64,000 bases of DNA from Owenia fusiformis. Lineage: Eukaryota > Annelida > Polychaeta > Sabellida > Oweniidae. The position numbers and the translations under genes are program-made. The DNA lies in contig CAIIXF020000003.1 in the NCBI GenBank assembly GCA_903813345.2, positions 33,100,159 through 33,164,158 on the forward strand, read 5' to 3'. Below are positions 11,757 to 23,932 of this stretch, piece after piece (the stretch's first letter is position 1; each line of letters begins with the position of its first letter). The notes beneath the pieces are model-generated. The model was not told the origin of the DNA, searched no databases, and was given only the letters and a program-made list of their open reading frames with translations.

Positions 11757-12005
11757 TACTGACCTTGACTGTGACCTTTACTCTGAAAATGATCATAGAG
11801 GACAAACACTATCAATGATCTTGGTACTGACTTTGACACTAATTTTGACCTTGACATTTAATTTGACATTACCAATGACAATAGCACTGATGAAGATACT
11901 GATTTTGACCTTGACCATGACACTAACTTTGACCTTACCTCTGACAGTGACCTTGACAATAACAGTGACACAATGACCTTGACCTTGATACTGACAGTGA
12001 TCTTA
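11757..12005. repeat. Degenerate TGACCTTGA/TGACACTGA tandem array
   Basis: Loose 6-18 bp repeats of TGACCTTGAC, TTGACACTAA and similar. At least five exact TGACCTTGA 9-mers occur, the reverse complement of TCAAGGTCA. The region reads open for 87 codons as a Leu/Thr repeat, an artefact of the array. Confidence 0.8.
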
Positions 12006-14930
12006 ACACTGAATACTGCATCAGTATATCAATTTAATAATAAAATCCAAACTAATTCTGTGAGAGGGGTAGAGACTCATAATTCAAAGAGTGGAAACTA
12101 AAAAGCATGGATAACATACAAAAGAAGATTCTATCCAAAAATGCAAAAACAAAATTGCTTTGCAGCATGTATCAATTATCACCACTTTTTGAGAGGGATG
12201 GTTGAGTCAATCCAAATTGCAACAATTATTTTTATATTTTTAATGCAACATGTTATACTGGTATACTCCAGACGCTAAATCTATTATTGACACATGATTT
12301 CAAAATGAATGCTTTTTAAGAACCAGTTTTAATTTAAATACAACGTCATCTTATCAAATAAGGCATAAGAAATCCTGGTGAATTTATTGCATCATAACTA
12401 GCAGTGATAGAGCTCTAAGCCTAGGCCCCCATAATACTTTATATTGTATAAATTAAAACTTTAACCAATTAAATGAAAATATATGATAGAACTCTTTATG
12501 AACATTTCTTTATATCACATAATTAAAATCTCAACTCACCTTAGACCAAAGACTTCTAAGCTAAGCTAGCAGACATTAGCGCATCTTCTCACTGTGAAGA
12601 TTTTGAAATAATAAAACTCTTTTTTTAAATAATTATATCATAAAAACTTGCTAATAAGCAATATGTAATCTTGGCAGAGTACTATAAAAGCTAATAATGA
12701 AAGTGCAAAGAACTCAGGTATATAGAATGTAAAAAATGCACCCATTTCTTATGTCCATGCAAAGAAGGAGGACGAATTTTCATTGGTTAAAATTTCTTAC
12801 CCATCAATGCTCAGTCACAAATTAAACCGGGAGGTTCCTTCGTTTTTAAAAAGATGGATTTTTTACTTACCAATTGTAACTTCATACACCAAGAGATTCT
12901 GATTCCTTTTTCACAGCCCTTGACTTGCCAATACTCAGACAAGCAACTTTTACGTGTTTTATGTTTTACAGGAAAAAAGGTTTAATCAAAGCCTACTATA
13001 CTGATGTTGAAAATTACAAAAGGGAAAATCAAATCAAACCAAATAAAAAAAATATTAATATTTATCTAGACAGAAAAATGGAAAAATAGAGAAAGAATGT
13101 TTGTATTTATCAATATGTTATAATTACTGGTGCCAAATAGGAAAGTTTGAAGTTTCAGCAGTTTAAACTTATAAACAGGCCAAAACTCTGACATTAACGA
13201 TACACACATATTAATAAAAATCGGATACTGTGGACATAACATTAGCCCTGATGAAATTAGAATTCATTAATAGTATTTGACTAAACATGTAAGTAACTCT
13301 TGAAGTCTATCATTTAAAATCCAACCTCAAGAGAAAAAAATTACCAAAATAATTTCTTTCTGTTAACCTATTCACTTTTAAAAAGGTCTCATCAACTATT
13401 CACTATTAATGAATAGATTTTTCTTCTTTATTTTTCATACATAGACTTACATTAATATGAAATGTCTCCCTTTCTTGGTATGACTCAAATTTTTTTTTTC
13501 AAAAACAAAAATTAAAAAAGAGTTTCTTCCAAGAAATGATACGATAACTCATGAAATTGAAAAACATAGAAATCAATAATTTCTTAATAAAATTAAAATC
13601 AACAGATCAAAAAATTGAAAATAAACTAAATTTTTTAGAAGGTCAGATAATAACCTCGGCAACATTTGAGAATGTTAATTTCGGTAAATTTTAGCAGTGG
13701 AGCAGTGTGTTTAATTGAGTCAGCGAATTGTGACAAATATTGAAAGAAGTTGATTGAATACCTAGATAGTTTATATGAATTGGCGCATTTAGCCTTTAGT
13801 TTTGAGCGAACAGAGGTGATTAACATTTCTAAGTGTAGGATATAACCCAAGGCAAGCGCTTATTAGGCACTAGCAGTTACCACAAAATATTGCAATAACG
13901 GCCCGATAAACACAAAAACCTGAAAACAGTAATTATATATCTTAAAACGTTCAGTTTTGACTTCCATTTTAGTCTCAAACCCATTAAATAGTCTACAGTA
14001 TACGTCTATAGACGTGAATATTTTCATTGTCAAGAATCATATTCCTAATATGTATTTAGGATGAATTTAGACAGAAATTATATCAATCCAAAATTTAAAG
14101 ATATTGACAAATGCTAAGCGTTTCATAACATATCTGTTCAGTGTTCAACCCCCCAAACCCCCCCCCCCCCCCCCGCATTTAATAAATTAATAAAATTAGA
14201 TTAAAAAGGGGGACCATGTAAGACTTATAGATATTCAAATGAAAAAAGATAAATGTGGCTCTGGTACTTGATTTAAATGTATACAAGGAATGCATGTATA
14301 TAAGAGACTTCAAGACATATCCCCATGTTAGAACATAGAATAGAAGATTCAACTTATTCTTTGGATGAATTTAGAATTCAAAGAATTATGACGTAGTCAC
14401 ATTGGCTCCTGTCGTTTGTCAGTTTTCTTTTATAGACATTGGCCAACGCAACAGGATATTTCAATGGACGACTACTTTTCATAACCTCAAAATATTAAGT
14501 GTGAGACATTATTTGCTTGGTTTTGTCTCATGTTGAATAGATTTGATTAATTTTGGCGGGATAGATCTTTTTCAAGAAGAATTCACCCTGACAAAAAAAC
14601 AAAAATGATTTAAACGTTCCTTCAGTTATTTACACCAACAAAGGAATAAAATCATCAAAAAATAACCAAATACAACCAAGAAATTCCATAAAACATAATG
14701 AATTTTCATAATAAACTCCAAGAAATTATTTCAAAGGCAAGTGACATATTTTTACCTAAATAAGCAGCCTCCAGTTGAAATTAAGATTTTAATTGTTCAC
14801 AGGTGTTCTTGCTTCAGATGTTCTACATGTTGGCATTAAAATTCTTATATGCTCTATGGTTTTGAATGTTTAGTATGAGACAAAGGTGAGTTTCCCTAAG
14901 TGAGATATCAACATCGTAGTTAGCTCCGTG
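12006..14930. other. AT-rich DNA, no supported gene; C-tract at 14149-14174
   Basis: Only isolated splice-like signals are visible, for example a minus-strand 53-nt segment at about 12541-12593 bounded by CTTCACAG and GTGAGTTG but closed in all frames. A run of C6-AAA-C17 lies at 14149-14174. Confidence 0.4.
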
Positions 14931-14931
14931 T

Positions 14932-15030
14932 ACAAGCCCTTGTCCCCCCCCCTACCCAATATAACAAGTGAGCAATGTGAAAAGGTGCTTAATCGAGTAG
15001 AGGGGGGGGGGGGTCCCAGAGGCTTGTAGA
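14932..15030. mobile_element. Short hairpin MITE-like element with C/G-tract arms
   Basis: TACAAGCC...CCCCCCCCTAC at the left and GTAGAGGGGGGG...GGCTTGTA at the right are inverted repeats around an interior of about 40 bp. No coding capacity. Confidence 0.5.
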
Positions 15031-15089
15031 TAGACTAACATATTATCAACATTACTTTCTCTCAACTCTAATCCTCCCAGAGATCTCAT

Positions 15090-16230
15090 GCCCGTAGCCA
15101 GCTTTTTGTATTGTAAAGGACAGTGGCGGATTCGGAAGCTAACAAGGGGGGCCCACACTTCAAGTCATGAAAAAATATCCGCACTTGCGAGGAAAAACTT
15201 TTTAAGGCCCTAAAACCAAAATTTGGGCCAAAATTCTGAAATTTATGGCCAGCTTTTTGAAAATTTGGCCTAACATTGAAAAAATAATTAAGGCCCATAA
15301 AGGTCAAGTAAGGCCCAAAAAGGCCCACTAAAGAGGCCCTACAATATTTTTGGGCCAACATTCTTTTCTTGGCCCATCCTATGGCCGCGCAGAAAACCTT
15401 TGAGGGCCCTATAACCAAATTTTGAAGGGCCCAAAAAGGTCAAGTAAAAAGGTCAAGTAAAGGCCAACTAAAGAGGCCCTACAATATTTTTGGCCCACCA
15501 TTTTTTCTAGGCCCATCCTAAGGCCTCGCGTAATTCGGGCGAAAATTTGGCCTTAAATTGAACAAAAAATAAAGCCCAAAAAGGTCAATTAATGCCAAAT
15601 GAGGCCCACTAAAGAGGCCCTACAATATTTTGGGGCCAATATTTTTTACTTGGCCCATCCTATGGCCACGCGGAAAACCTTTTAGGGCCCTAGAACCAAA
15701 ATTTGGGCCTAAATTTTGAAGATTTATGGCCCGTTTTTGAAAATTTAGCCTAAAATTGAAATAATAAGGCCCAAAAAGGTCAAGTAAAAAGGTCAAGTAA
15801 TAGCCCATTTTTGAAAATTCGGCCTGAAATTGAAAAAATAAGGCTCAAAAAGGTCAAGTAATGCCCACTAAAGAGGCCCTGCAATATTTTTGGGCTAACA
15901 TTTTTTCCGGGCCTAGGGCCCCATGCTCCCCCCCTCCTGGAACCGCCAGAAGGCTATGTTTAACAAAACACAAAGGACGATCCTAAAAAACAGAGGGAAA
16001 GGCACAAATACATGTATGTCCGCGAAAAATAATTGGGCCAAATTTTGAAAAATAATACCCAAATTCGAAAAACAATGCACAGTAATGCCAGTTTGTTAAT
16101 CTTAATTGCCCAGTGAATGTGGGAAAGCGCAAGTTTTTCTTCAAGTAACCAAAAAGGTAGGTCCAAATTTTTTAGGAGATATCAGGGGGGGCTCGTCCGA
16201 GCCCCCAGAGCCCCCCCCCTGGCTACGGGC
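15090..16230. mobile_element. GTAGCCAG-family element, long copy with internal repeats
   Basis: Perfect 12-bp inverted ends GCCCGTAGCCAG (15090-15101) and CTGGCTACGGGC (16219-16230). Inside is a second inverted pair with TGGCGG (about 15117-15948) and tandem GC-rich units of about 140 bp marked by AAGAGGCCCT at 15331, 15471, 15612 and 15871. Apparent frames of 60-110 codons on the minus strand are repeat translations. No transposase is visible. Confidence 0.7.
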
Positions 16231-16431
16231 CTGGATCTATCCTCAGAAGTTGGGTGATAGAATTTGAGATTTGGGTTGAATTGGGAGATTCACTATGTAC
16301 AATGTCTGGCTGGTTTTCTCTGCACAGGATTCTACTCTTTGTCATAGGATAGCAATGGTTAGTGCTTTTAATTGTTGGGAATGCAATGATGTTTCACTCA
16401 GTAATTGCATGAGAAAATGTTCATTTTTGAC

Positions 16432-16624
16432 TACAGTAAAACCTGCATATCCTAACACTTCTCTAATCCAGACACTTCTCAATGCGAACACTTTTTCTCA
16501 GTCACTTTGTCATCTCCCATCGACTTACATATCACACATGTTTAAAAAACCTTGAAATGTGAACACCTGCTAATCTGAACACTTTTGCTCCAAGGAGCAT
16601 TTGGATAAGACAAGTTTTACTGTA
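16432..16624. mobile_element. MITE of the TACAGTAAAACCTG family, complete copy
   Basis: Left end TACAGTAAAACCTGCATATCC and right end GGATAAGACAAGTTTTACTGTA are inverted repeats of about 20 bp with small differences. The interior carries the family's CTAACACTTCTCTAATCC and GAACACCTGCTAATC repeats. About 193 bp. Confidence 0.75.
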
Positions 16625-17019
16625 TGGGACTACATTGCTTTTTGACTGAGTGATATGGGGGCATATCTTTCTATATTATATGTTCCTTCCTTGCTTTCAT
16701 GATTGGTGTATTACCCGAAAAAAAACTAAAAATCATTGTTTTTACCCTTCTTATCCCAATGAGGTACTAATTGCTCACTTAATGATTATAAATTATGTGC
16801 TATAATGTCAGGTCAGTACAAAGAGTACAGTATGATTCATCTTTTCCAAAACTCAAGACAAGGCATATGTTACCATTTTCCATCTTTAAAACAGAGATGG
16901 ATAAGCAATTATGCTTTGATTTAGCTTAACCCAATCAGGTCAACTGAAATTCACTTATCAAAACAGTATTGTAATTATTCAAAGGAGTGTTCACATTGAG
17001 AGGTGTTCAATATTGCCTT

Positions 17020-17147
17020 GGTCACATTTGCTCCAATTTTCACTACAGCACCCGGCAGATTGAGTATTTTGTTCAGAAATGTATTAAATTTTGGACAAAT
17101 TACTCAATCGGCCGGGCGCCGGCTGATGAATCGCAGCAAATGTGACC
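17020..17147. mobile_element. 128-bp hairpin MITE (GGTCACATTTGCT ends)
   Basis: Perfect 13-bp inverted ends at 17020-17032 and 17135-17147, with additional internal pairing of CGGC.GATTGAGTA against TACTCAATCGGCCG. It is much GC-richer than its surroundings. A truncated relative (GAGTCACATTTGCTC...CATCGGCCGG) lies at 21134-21165. Confidence 0.75.
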
Positions 17148-17149
17148 CA

Positions 17150-18900
17150 GCCATTAGAAAGATGTTTCTTTAATATACAGGTTTGTATAGTCATTACTGC
17201 CATTCACCTGTTGAGCACAGGCCATGTAGTAGCATGACTGCATATATTGCATGTTTCTTACAGGTGTATTACCTGATACAGGTGTATTACCTGATATAAT
17301 TCATTAAGTAATTAACAATGGCATAAGTTGACACCTGAATTAGCCAGGTATAATGACTGCAACTTTTGGGAAAACTAGAATACTAGAATACATATTGATT
17401 TCTGAGGATTATTACACAAATCATCATTGTTGAAATGAGTGATCATCTTTACTTTTACTGATATAAAATTATCATCATCAATGTTGAAACTACAATCATC
17501 ATTATTGAAACATTGTTATCATCATAGTTGTCTATCATCATTGTTGAAACAGTGTCTATCATCATTATCAAAACTACATGTATATGGACGTCATTTAAAA
17601 TAGCCAGGCCTTGGTTTAATATAGAAATAATACTATATAATATTTATGAAACCATCAAATTACAAATCATATATTGATAAAAGTCAAGCCTTTGTACTGA
17701 ATTAAAAAGTAGGGTAATCTCAACTTCCTGGCATTTATTTTAATAAGAGCTTGCCAAGGTGAAAAATTAAATTTTCAATTATCCTAATTTTAATAGCATG
17801 CTCTTATAAGCTGACATCAAGTGTATGAGTCGTTGTCCTATTCCTGTGTCTACTTGGCCCTTAATAAGGGGAATGGGCCTAAGTAATTATACATGTCCAA
17901 CAAAGTTAACAACTAAGGATATATATATACCTTGTGAAAATTTATGTTATTTGTTGGATTAAATATACTAAAATACCATGAAAGTTCTTTTTAATCAAAA
18001 CATTAATATAAATTAAAAATCAACCTACCTCGTTTTATGAATAATTTTTCAACAAAGCCAAGTAGATCCTAAGTCTTAAATATGAAAGGTTTTAAATCGT
18101 AAAACTAAGGGTGCGTGTTCATGGATTAAAATTGCATAATATTTTGCATAATGTCTGCAAAAGCAAGAGAACGCCTTTACATAGTTAAACAATACGCCTC
18201 GATTAAAAACCAGAAATAACCAATAGGTTTAAAATACACGTAATAAGGATTAATTTGGAGTATTGTATAAGCCGGGAGGTATTATTAATAATGATTTGGA
18301 TATGTTAAGCTTAATTTTGCTTTCAATTGAGCTGAATACATGTAAATTAGAACAGTGTGTTACGATGTTAAGGGAAAATCTTCCAGTTGTATCAAACTCC
18401 TGGGTGGTTACATAAAGGAATTCACCTAAATACTACCAGTCTCTGACCCGCAGATATGATACAGGTGCCTCATCAATATGTTACAGAAATACATCTATCC
18501 ATACGTTTAACTGTCAAAATAAGTCTAAGGGTGGTAATATATCTCCTTTATCCCTGCCTTCCCTTACTAATTTACATTTACTTTGCAGACTTATTGTTTG
18601 CCTTTTTCAAAACAAATACTCAACTTCTCAATCGGTTCTCAATATTCAAGATCACTGCCATATCTTGATGATTTGATATTTGTATTTTTCATGTTTTTTG
18701 TAAACCTAATGTCATATACATTGTTATAATCATCAATGCAAATAATCATGTAGTGTGAAACCATCAGCTAAGTTATTACAAACGTGTGACCATTTGTTAC
18801 AGATGATGAAAACCAATAAAGCTGAATGCTGCTCACAGAAAATGGTGGATTTAACAGTATGTCACCAAACCATAATAATTGTTTTCAGTTCATATGACAG
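17150..18900. other. AT-rich DNA with an ATCATCATTGTTGAAAC short repeat
   Basis: No gene seen. At about 17415-17575 a degenerate repeat of TTATCATCATTGTTGAAAC occurs five or so times. Confidence 0.4.
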
Positions 18901-18904
18901 GTAT

Positions 18905-19104
18905 GGTGCCTGCCCATTGCCAAGGGGGGGGTTCATTTTTTGAAAAATTCCGGGGGGGTTCACTTGTGACAACTTTGTTCCAAAAATGGCCAAAATCACT
19001 TAAAAAGTGCTCAGAATGGTGAAAAAATGCATGATTTTGAAAGATTTTTTTGGCCAGGGAGGTTTGCTCGAACCCATTGAACCCCCACCCTTGGCTACAG
19101 GCCT
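18905..19104. mobile_element. GTAGCCAG-family MITE copy
   Basis: Left GCCTGCCCATTGCCAAGGGG and right CCCCCACCCTTGGCTACAGGC are imperfect inverted repeats. The interior shares TCAAAATCACTTAAAAAGTGC-like and GAAAAAATGCATGATTTTG-like segments with the copies at 44051 and 56005. Confidence 0.6.
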
Positions 19105-19138
19105 GTGGTGCATCAAACATCTTCATCAAGCAGGCAAG

Positions 19139-19515
19139 TACAATAAAACCTGTGTATGTGGAACACCTTTGGTACCTAAAACAGTGTTCCACTTTGGAGT
19201 TGTTCTATTTACAGCTACAGATGTTCATTTCATATTAAGTTGAATGGGTACCAGAGGTGTTATAGAGACTTATAGAAACTTACATAGAGATGTTCCACCA
19301 AGTGTCAATTTACAAAATGTGTGTAACTTAAAGAGGTGTTCAAGCTGCACAGGTGTTGCCCTTACAAATGTGTTCAATTAATAGGGGTGTTGTACTTAAA
19401 GAGGTGTTCAATTTATAGAGGTGTTTTACTTATATTGGTGTTCTATTTATAGAAGTGTTCAATTCATAAAAGTGTGTGTACCATTTTACAGAAGTTTTGT
19501 CTCAAGTAGGTGAAC
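19139..19515 (+). mobile_element. TACAGTAAAACCTG-family copy, expanded and degenerate
   Basis: Starts TACAATAAAACCTGTG, then runs through repeated GTGGAACACC and AGAGGTGTTC units on both strands. There is no clean right end. Confidence 0.5.
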
Positions 19516-21010
19516 ACAGGGCAAAAACAACAAAATTAACTAATTACTAAATTACTAATAGATAAAATAAACTGTTGATTTTTGTTTGATTAACAATAAC
19601 ATGATATCAATAACAACAACAATAAATTAGCTGTTAATCTTTATGCCCCATAGCCAGTTTTCATCACAGAGGTACTAATTTATTATTAGTTTTGCCAATT
19701 CTGCCAAAATATCAATTTTTATTTTTAAAATGCTCATTTTACCAAACATTTCAGGAAAAGGTAAGTTAACATTCATTCCTTTAAAATCTTAGCCTGAATT
19801 CAAATAAAATATATATTACCTAATATATGGTTGCTAGGAAACAGCATTTATTTGTTGCCAAGTAACCTCATCAGATAGCTCCTATTGCTATGACAATAAA
19901 ACGATCTGAAAATAAATAAAATACACATTGAGTCTTGTACTGCTCTCCAGCCACTCCCCGGGAGCCACTCTCTAAAGTGATGTCATCAGCACTTTGGGTG
20001 GCATGAGGCAAATTATTGACAAATTAGGCTTATTTTGTCTACAAAGACAAATCTTTTCTTATTCATGACAATTAGGCCCTAAATATTAATTTTTATAGAA
20101 AAACAAAAATGAGGTGGCCAAGACCCCTTGCATTTGCCAGTGTGTCTATTACAGTGCTATATACCAAGACAGTGAAACATATTTGACACCACACTGACAT
20201 ATTCTCTCTAATTTCAAAAAAAAAATCCTGTCTTACATGTAGTGATGTAAAATGCAGAGATGATAATTCCGGAAAAGCCACATTCAAAAACTATGTTCAT
20301 CATACCCAGACTTATGACGACCATAAGTTATCTCGATGATTTATTTTCTGTATCAACCCATTTATATTCGTCTTTTAAAACATCAGAAATGTCTCGATTT
20401 GATTTAGTACTGTCATTTTTCCTTATATCCCAAATGATAATGCACAAGACGATTCCATATTAAACCTGACCATTTACCTCTTTATCAATTTCCTTTCTTC
20501 ATCCGTTTAGTAGGAAGATCAGGTACGAAATGAACAGGTAAATGTAATCAACAGGTAAGAGAAAATTACAGGTAAACCAGCTATAATTAGCTGAGCAATT
20601 TCTGAATAAGACGAATGAACAAGACACAATACAGCCATTCATATTTAAATGTTCATAAAATGTGATCTTCATTTTCGGGTTTAATTGTACGATCACATGC
20701 ATAGCAATGTTTTAATGTATAGGAATTAAAACCACGTGTGTTCATAGGCAGTCGTTGTAATTAAAACCTGAGCATTTCTATGTGGGTTTCATCAGCATAT
20801 CACCCTATTGTGGATTGAATGGTTGAGAGATTCATCAAAGGACTGAAATGAATGTTTTCAAAACAAAAAACTTTGCCAACACCTATACAGCTTAAAAACT
20901 TAGAGTTAATGAAGCATCTATGTCAGTTTGAAACTTATCAGTTAGGAGGATGTATTACTAATGTCTAATGTATAATATAATATTTCAACAACTATATGTA
21001 CTGTTCATCT
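19516..21010. other. AT-rich DNA, no gene seen
   Basis: No recognisable gene or sharp repeat; short frames here lack motifs. Confidence 0.4.
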
Positions 21011-21014
21011 TGTC

Positions 21015-21125
21015 TACAGTAAATCCATCTTAAGTGAATACTTGTGAACACCTCTCTCCAGTAAAAATCTCTCTAATACCTATCTCAACTGAACACCTAA
21101 CTTATATTTCTAGTAAATATCTATC
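21015..21125 (+). mobile_element. TACAGTAAAACCTG-family MITE, truncated
   Basis: Left end TACAGTAAATCCATC followed by GAACACCTCTCTCC repeats; no right TIR. Confidence 0.5.
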
Positions 21126-21133
21126 TTTATGTC

Positions 21134-21292
21134 TGAGTCACATTTGCTCAGATTCATCGGCCGGATAGATTTGGAATGATTTATTACCCGGGCTGTCACA
21201 GGCACCAATTGTCGGGATGGGGCTGCTAAACTGTAATATAGTCTATACTAGGCAGAGGGTAGTTTATAACTAGACTCTGTGCACAGGGTAAG
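21134..21292 (+). repeat. Joined fragments: hairpin-MITE end plus dispersed repeat D
   Basis: A truncated GGTCACATTTGCT-type end at 21134-21165 runs straight into a partial copy of repeat D (21174-21292, ending AACTAGACTCTG). This is either a composite insertion or evidence that both are parts of one larger element. Confidence 0.55.
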
Positions 21293-21403
21293 AATATACA
21301 AGATTATAAACTAGAGGATTATCTTTTCTAAAACAGGTATGATTTAATATACTCATAATGGTTTCATCTCCCATCATCTCCTTTGAGACTTCTTAGATTT
21401 GGT

Positions 21404-22135
21404 ATGAGGATTATCCATGCTACAGAATTGAATGTAAATCATACTGATATGAATGATGAAAATGATGTCCTAAATATAACAGATGAAGTTGATGCCCCAA
21501 ATATGACAGATGAAGTTGATGACCCTGATACAATTGATGATGGTGACAATCAATGAGATGGACACATGTCTAATACCAATGATGTAAACACTGATGACAT
21601 CATGGCCAATGTTATAATCAGACATCGGAGAAAGCTGATGTTATAAGTGAAAATACAGATGATGATACTATACATGACCAAAAAGACATTTCTTAAGTCT
21701 AGTTCTCTGCTTGATCTGTAACAACTAAGCAACTTGCTGAATAAACTAGAGAGAAATAAATATGAATTCGTTAGAGACATTTTCCAAAAAGTACTAGAAG
21801 GGATATGTTTATATCCATGTGGAGTAAGCTGTCCCATTCTTTTTATTCAAGTTCTATATACTGACCATAAAGAGGGGAAGGGTGACATACTTTTTGTGAA
21901 TGGAGCTAACATCAAAATAATCACCCCTAGAGGCCCCTATAGAGTTGCTGTTGCTTCATATCATGGTATCTGGAGTTACAATTTGCGCCTACTTTCTACA
22001 GCTACATCTATATGTATAGATCCCAAGATACATTCAACTACAGAAGTCATCCACTCATTTGGGATCCCTTATATAAAAAACAGAAAGACACATATCCAGT
22101 CCCCCTGTGACATGTGTTCATGCCATTGATTGTCA
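21404..22135 (+). pseudogene. Decayed coding-like segment of unknown family
   Basis: An ATG at 21404 opens 50 acidic codons to TGA at 21554-21556, with an imperfect 12-residue repeat (NITDEVDAPNMTDEVDDP). After several stops and frame changes, a second open stretch of 131 codons runs from 21734 to 22129. It has mixed composition, including GPYRVAVASYHGIWSYN, unlike the low-complexity frames elsewhere. I do not recognise the family. It starts with TTG rather than ATG, has an in-frame stop just upstream and no splice signals I can defend, so it is at best a pseudogene or transposon relic. The acidic part is repeated in inverted orientation at 22109-22223. Chance remains possible. Confidence 0.25.
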
Positions 22136-22223
22136 CCAACATCAGTTATATCAGGCTCATAAACTTCATTTGTTATATTTGGGACATCTACCCCATTGGT
22201 TATATTTAGGTGATAAACTTCAT
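21464..22223. repeat. Inverted duplication, arms about 110 bp, spacer about 540 bp
   Basis: The left arm 21464-21570 and right arm 22109-22223 are reverse complements at roughly 80-85% identity. Both contain GGTGACAATCAATG and the ATATAACA/GATGAAGTT 36-bp tandem. The right arm reads open on the minus strand with the same residues (VPNITNEVYEPDITDVGDNQ), so the repeat encodes or once encoded a peptide on diverging strands. Confidence 0.75.
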
Positions 22224-22299
22224 CTATTGTATGATTCCTATATATCCATGGCTTTCAGTATCACAAAATTTACATGCATGCAATATCTATAATTGGTGC

Positions 22300-23475
22300 T
22301 TGAGCGAAGTCTTCAAAAAGAATGACATCACTAAAAAAAACACTAATATACAAAGACCACCATAGGCCAGATAATACCAATCTAAAAATCCACAAGTAAA
22401 ATCCAAATCCAGATGACAGAAATGTTAATTTTAACAGGTATCTTTAATAACCATAAAACATGTATATTCACCTGTATAAAGTTCATCCCAAATTGCAATC
22501 AAGACTCTTGGTGTTGTGAATGCAGTATCTACCTGTGTCTCATTTCCAAATTAACATTTTACGTTTTACTTGTAACCAGCGAAGCCTCACAAAAAGAAAT
22601 TAAACAGGCTTTAGCTTGCATGTGGCTATTCAAATCAAATTCTTGATTGGGATCTTTATATAGAGTAATAACATAACTTATGTAATTAAAAGTCCTTTGA
22701 CCAAACTGGGCTGTCAACCATCTAAATTGTGCATCAAACCAAATCAAAACCATTAACCTTTAATTAGAGAGTACCTAATTAAAATACCTGTATTTTATGT
22801 TGTTTTTCCAAAGTCAGCACCCTATGTATGTCTTTGCTAAATTAAACCTTAATTTTTCCACTGTCTAGTGGTTTTGATATTAATGTATTGGTGATTTTTA
22901 GTAGATGGGCTATTATTTCAAAGCTCACTGATTAAGACCCGCATTAAATGTTAATTGTATATTTTTGGTCAATTTTTGGTGGATCTCCAAATCATTTAAA
23001 AATCACAGTAGGATGGGCTGATTTTTCAGTGTAATTATACAACATCAGAATAAAGAAAATATAAAACTTGAATAATATTACAGGATGAATTACACAAAGG
23101 GGATCATCTAATTATTACCCTATGCTGTAAACATTACCTCTAAACTCATGTTTTATATAAGTTTGGATGATCAGCCACTGAAACCTTTTTAGAAAACTTT
23201 CAAATTTTGAATTGACTTCAGATTTGTCAAATGATTCAAACTATTAAACAGAATATTATCAAAAGTGAATAAAACAAAGTCTTCTATGTTTTTATATTCA
23301 TCGCCCTTCTTTGCATTCAAATTAATATGACTTACCCTTGGTTAGAGCTTGACCTTACAGCACACTCTTTATATTTGAGATTAATATTTAATACAGCCTA
23401 TATTCAATGAGAATGCTAGAAAATCATGGGACAACATTTCCTAATTGTTTGCTTACACAAAATGCTAACTTTATA
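22300..23475. other. AT-rich DNA, no gene seen
   Basis: No recognisable features. Confidence 0.4.
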
Positions 23476-23476
23476 C

Positions 23477-23651
23477 AATTAACCTGTCTTAGTGAACATC
23501 TCTCTCCAGTGAACACAAGTGTTTAGTACGCATAAGTTCAAGACATGTTTTACATTGATTCCTTTGTATAATCCCTCTGTAGTGAACACCTACCTCCAGT
23601 GAACACTTTTTATGGCTCCATAGGTGTCTACTATATAAAGGTTTTACTGTA
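23477..23651. mobile_element. TACAGTAAAACCTG-family MITE
   Basis: Left end degraded (TTAACCTGTCTTAGTGAAC), right end AAAGGTTTTACTGTA intact. Interior GTGAACACCTACCTCCAGTG. Co-linear with the copy at 3676-3847. Confidence 0.65.
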
Positions 23652-23932
23652 TTTATTTTACATATTACCTCTTTGAAAGTCTAGGATCTAGGATCAATGA
23701 GAATGTTATATAGAAATCATCTGTTATTGCCAGAGGGAAATGTGACAAGACAATTATGATTCAGGGTAAGAGGATGCATTTTTGTGCTGCCATCTTTACA
23801 GAAGTGATAAAAGCACCACCTATAAGTGAACTGCAGAACTAAGTTAACAATACTTAAACTATAATTTTGGTAGAATGTTAGGTTGAGAGTGGCACAATCA
23901 TTATACAATATTTGGTAGGATTGATATTATGT

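Noticed and set aside
11713-11976. Leu/Thr-rich frame resembling a transmembrane protein
   Set aside because: It is the translation of the TGACCTTGA tandem array.
12541-12593. Small minus-strand exon between CTTCACAG and GTGAGTTG
   Set aside because: All three frames contain stops and nothing links it to another exon; could be non-coding but unsupported.
14952-15808. Minus-strand frames of 60-110 codons
   Set aside because: They lie wholly inside the GTAGCCAG/TGGCGG element and repeat with its 140-bp unit.
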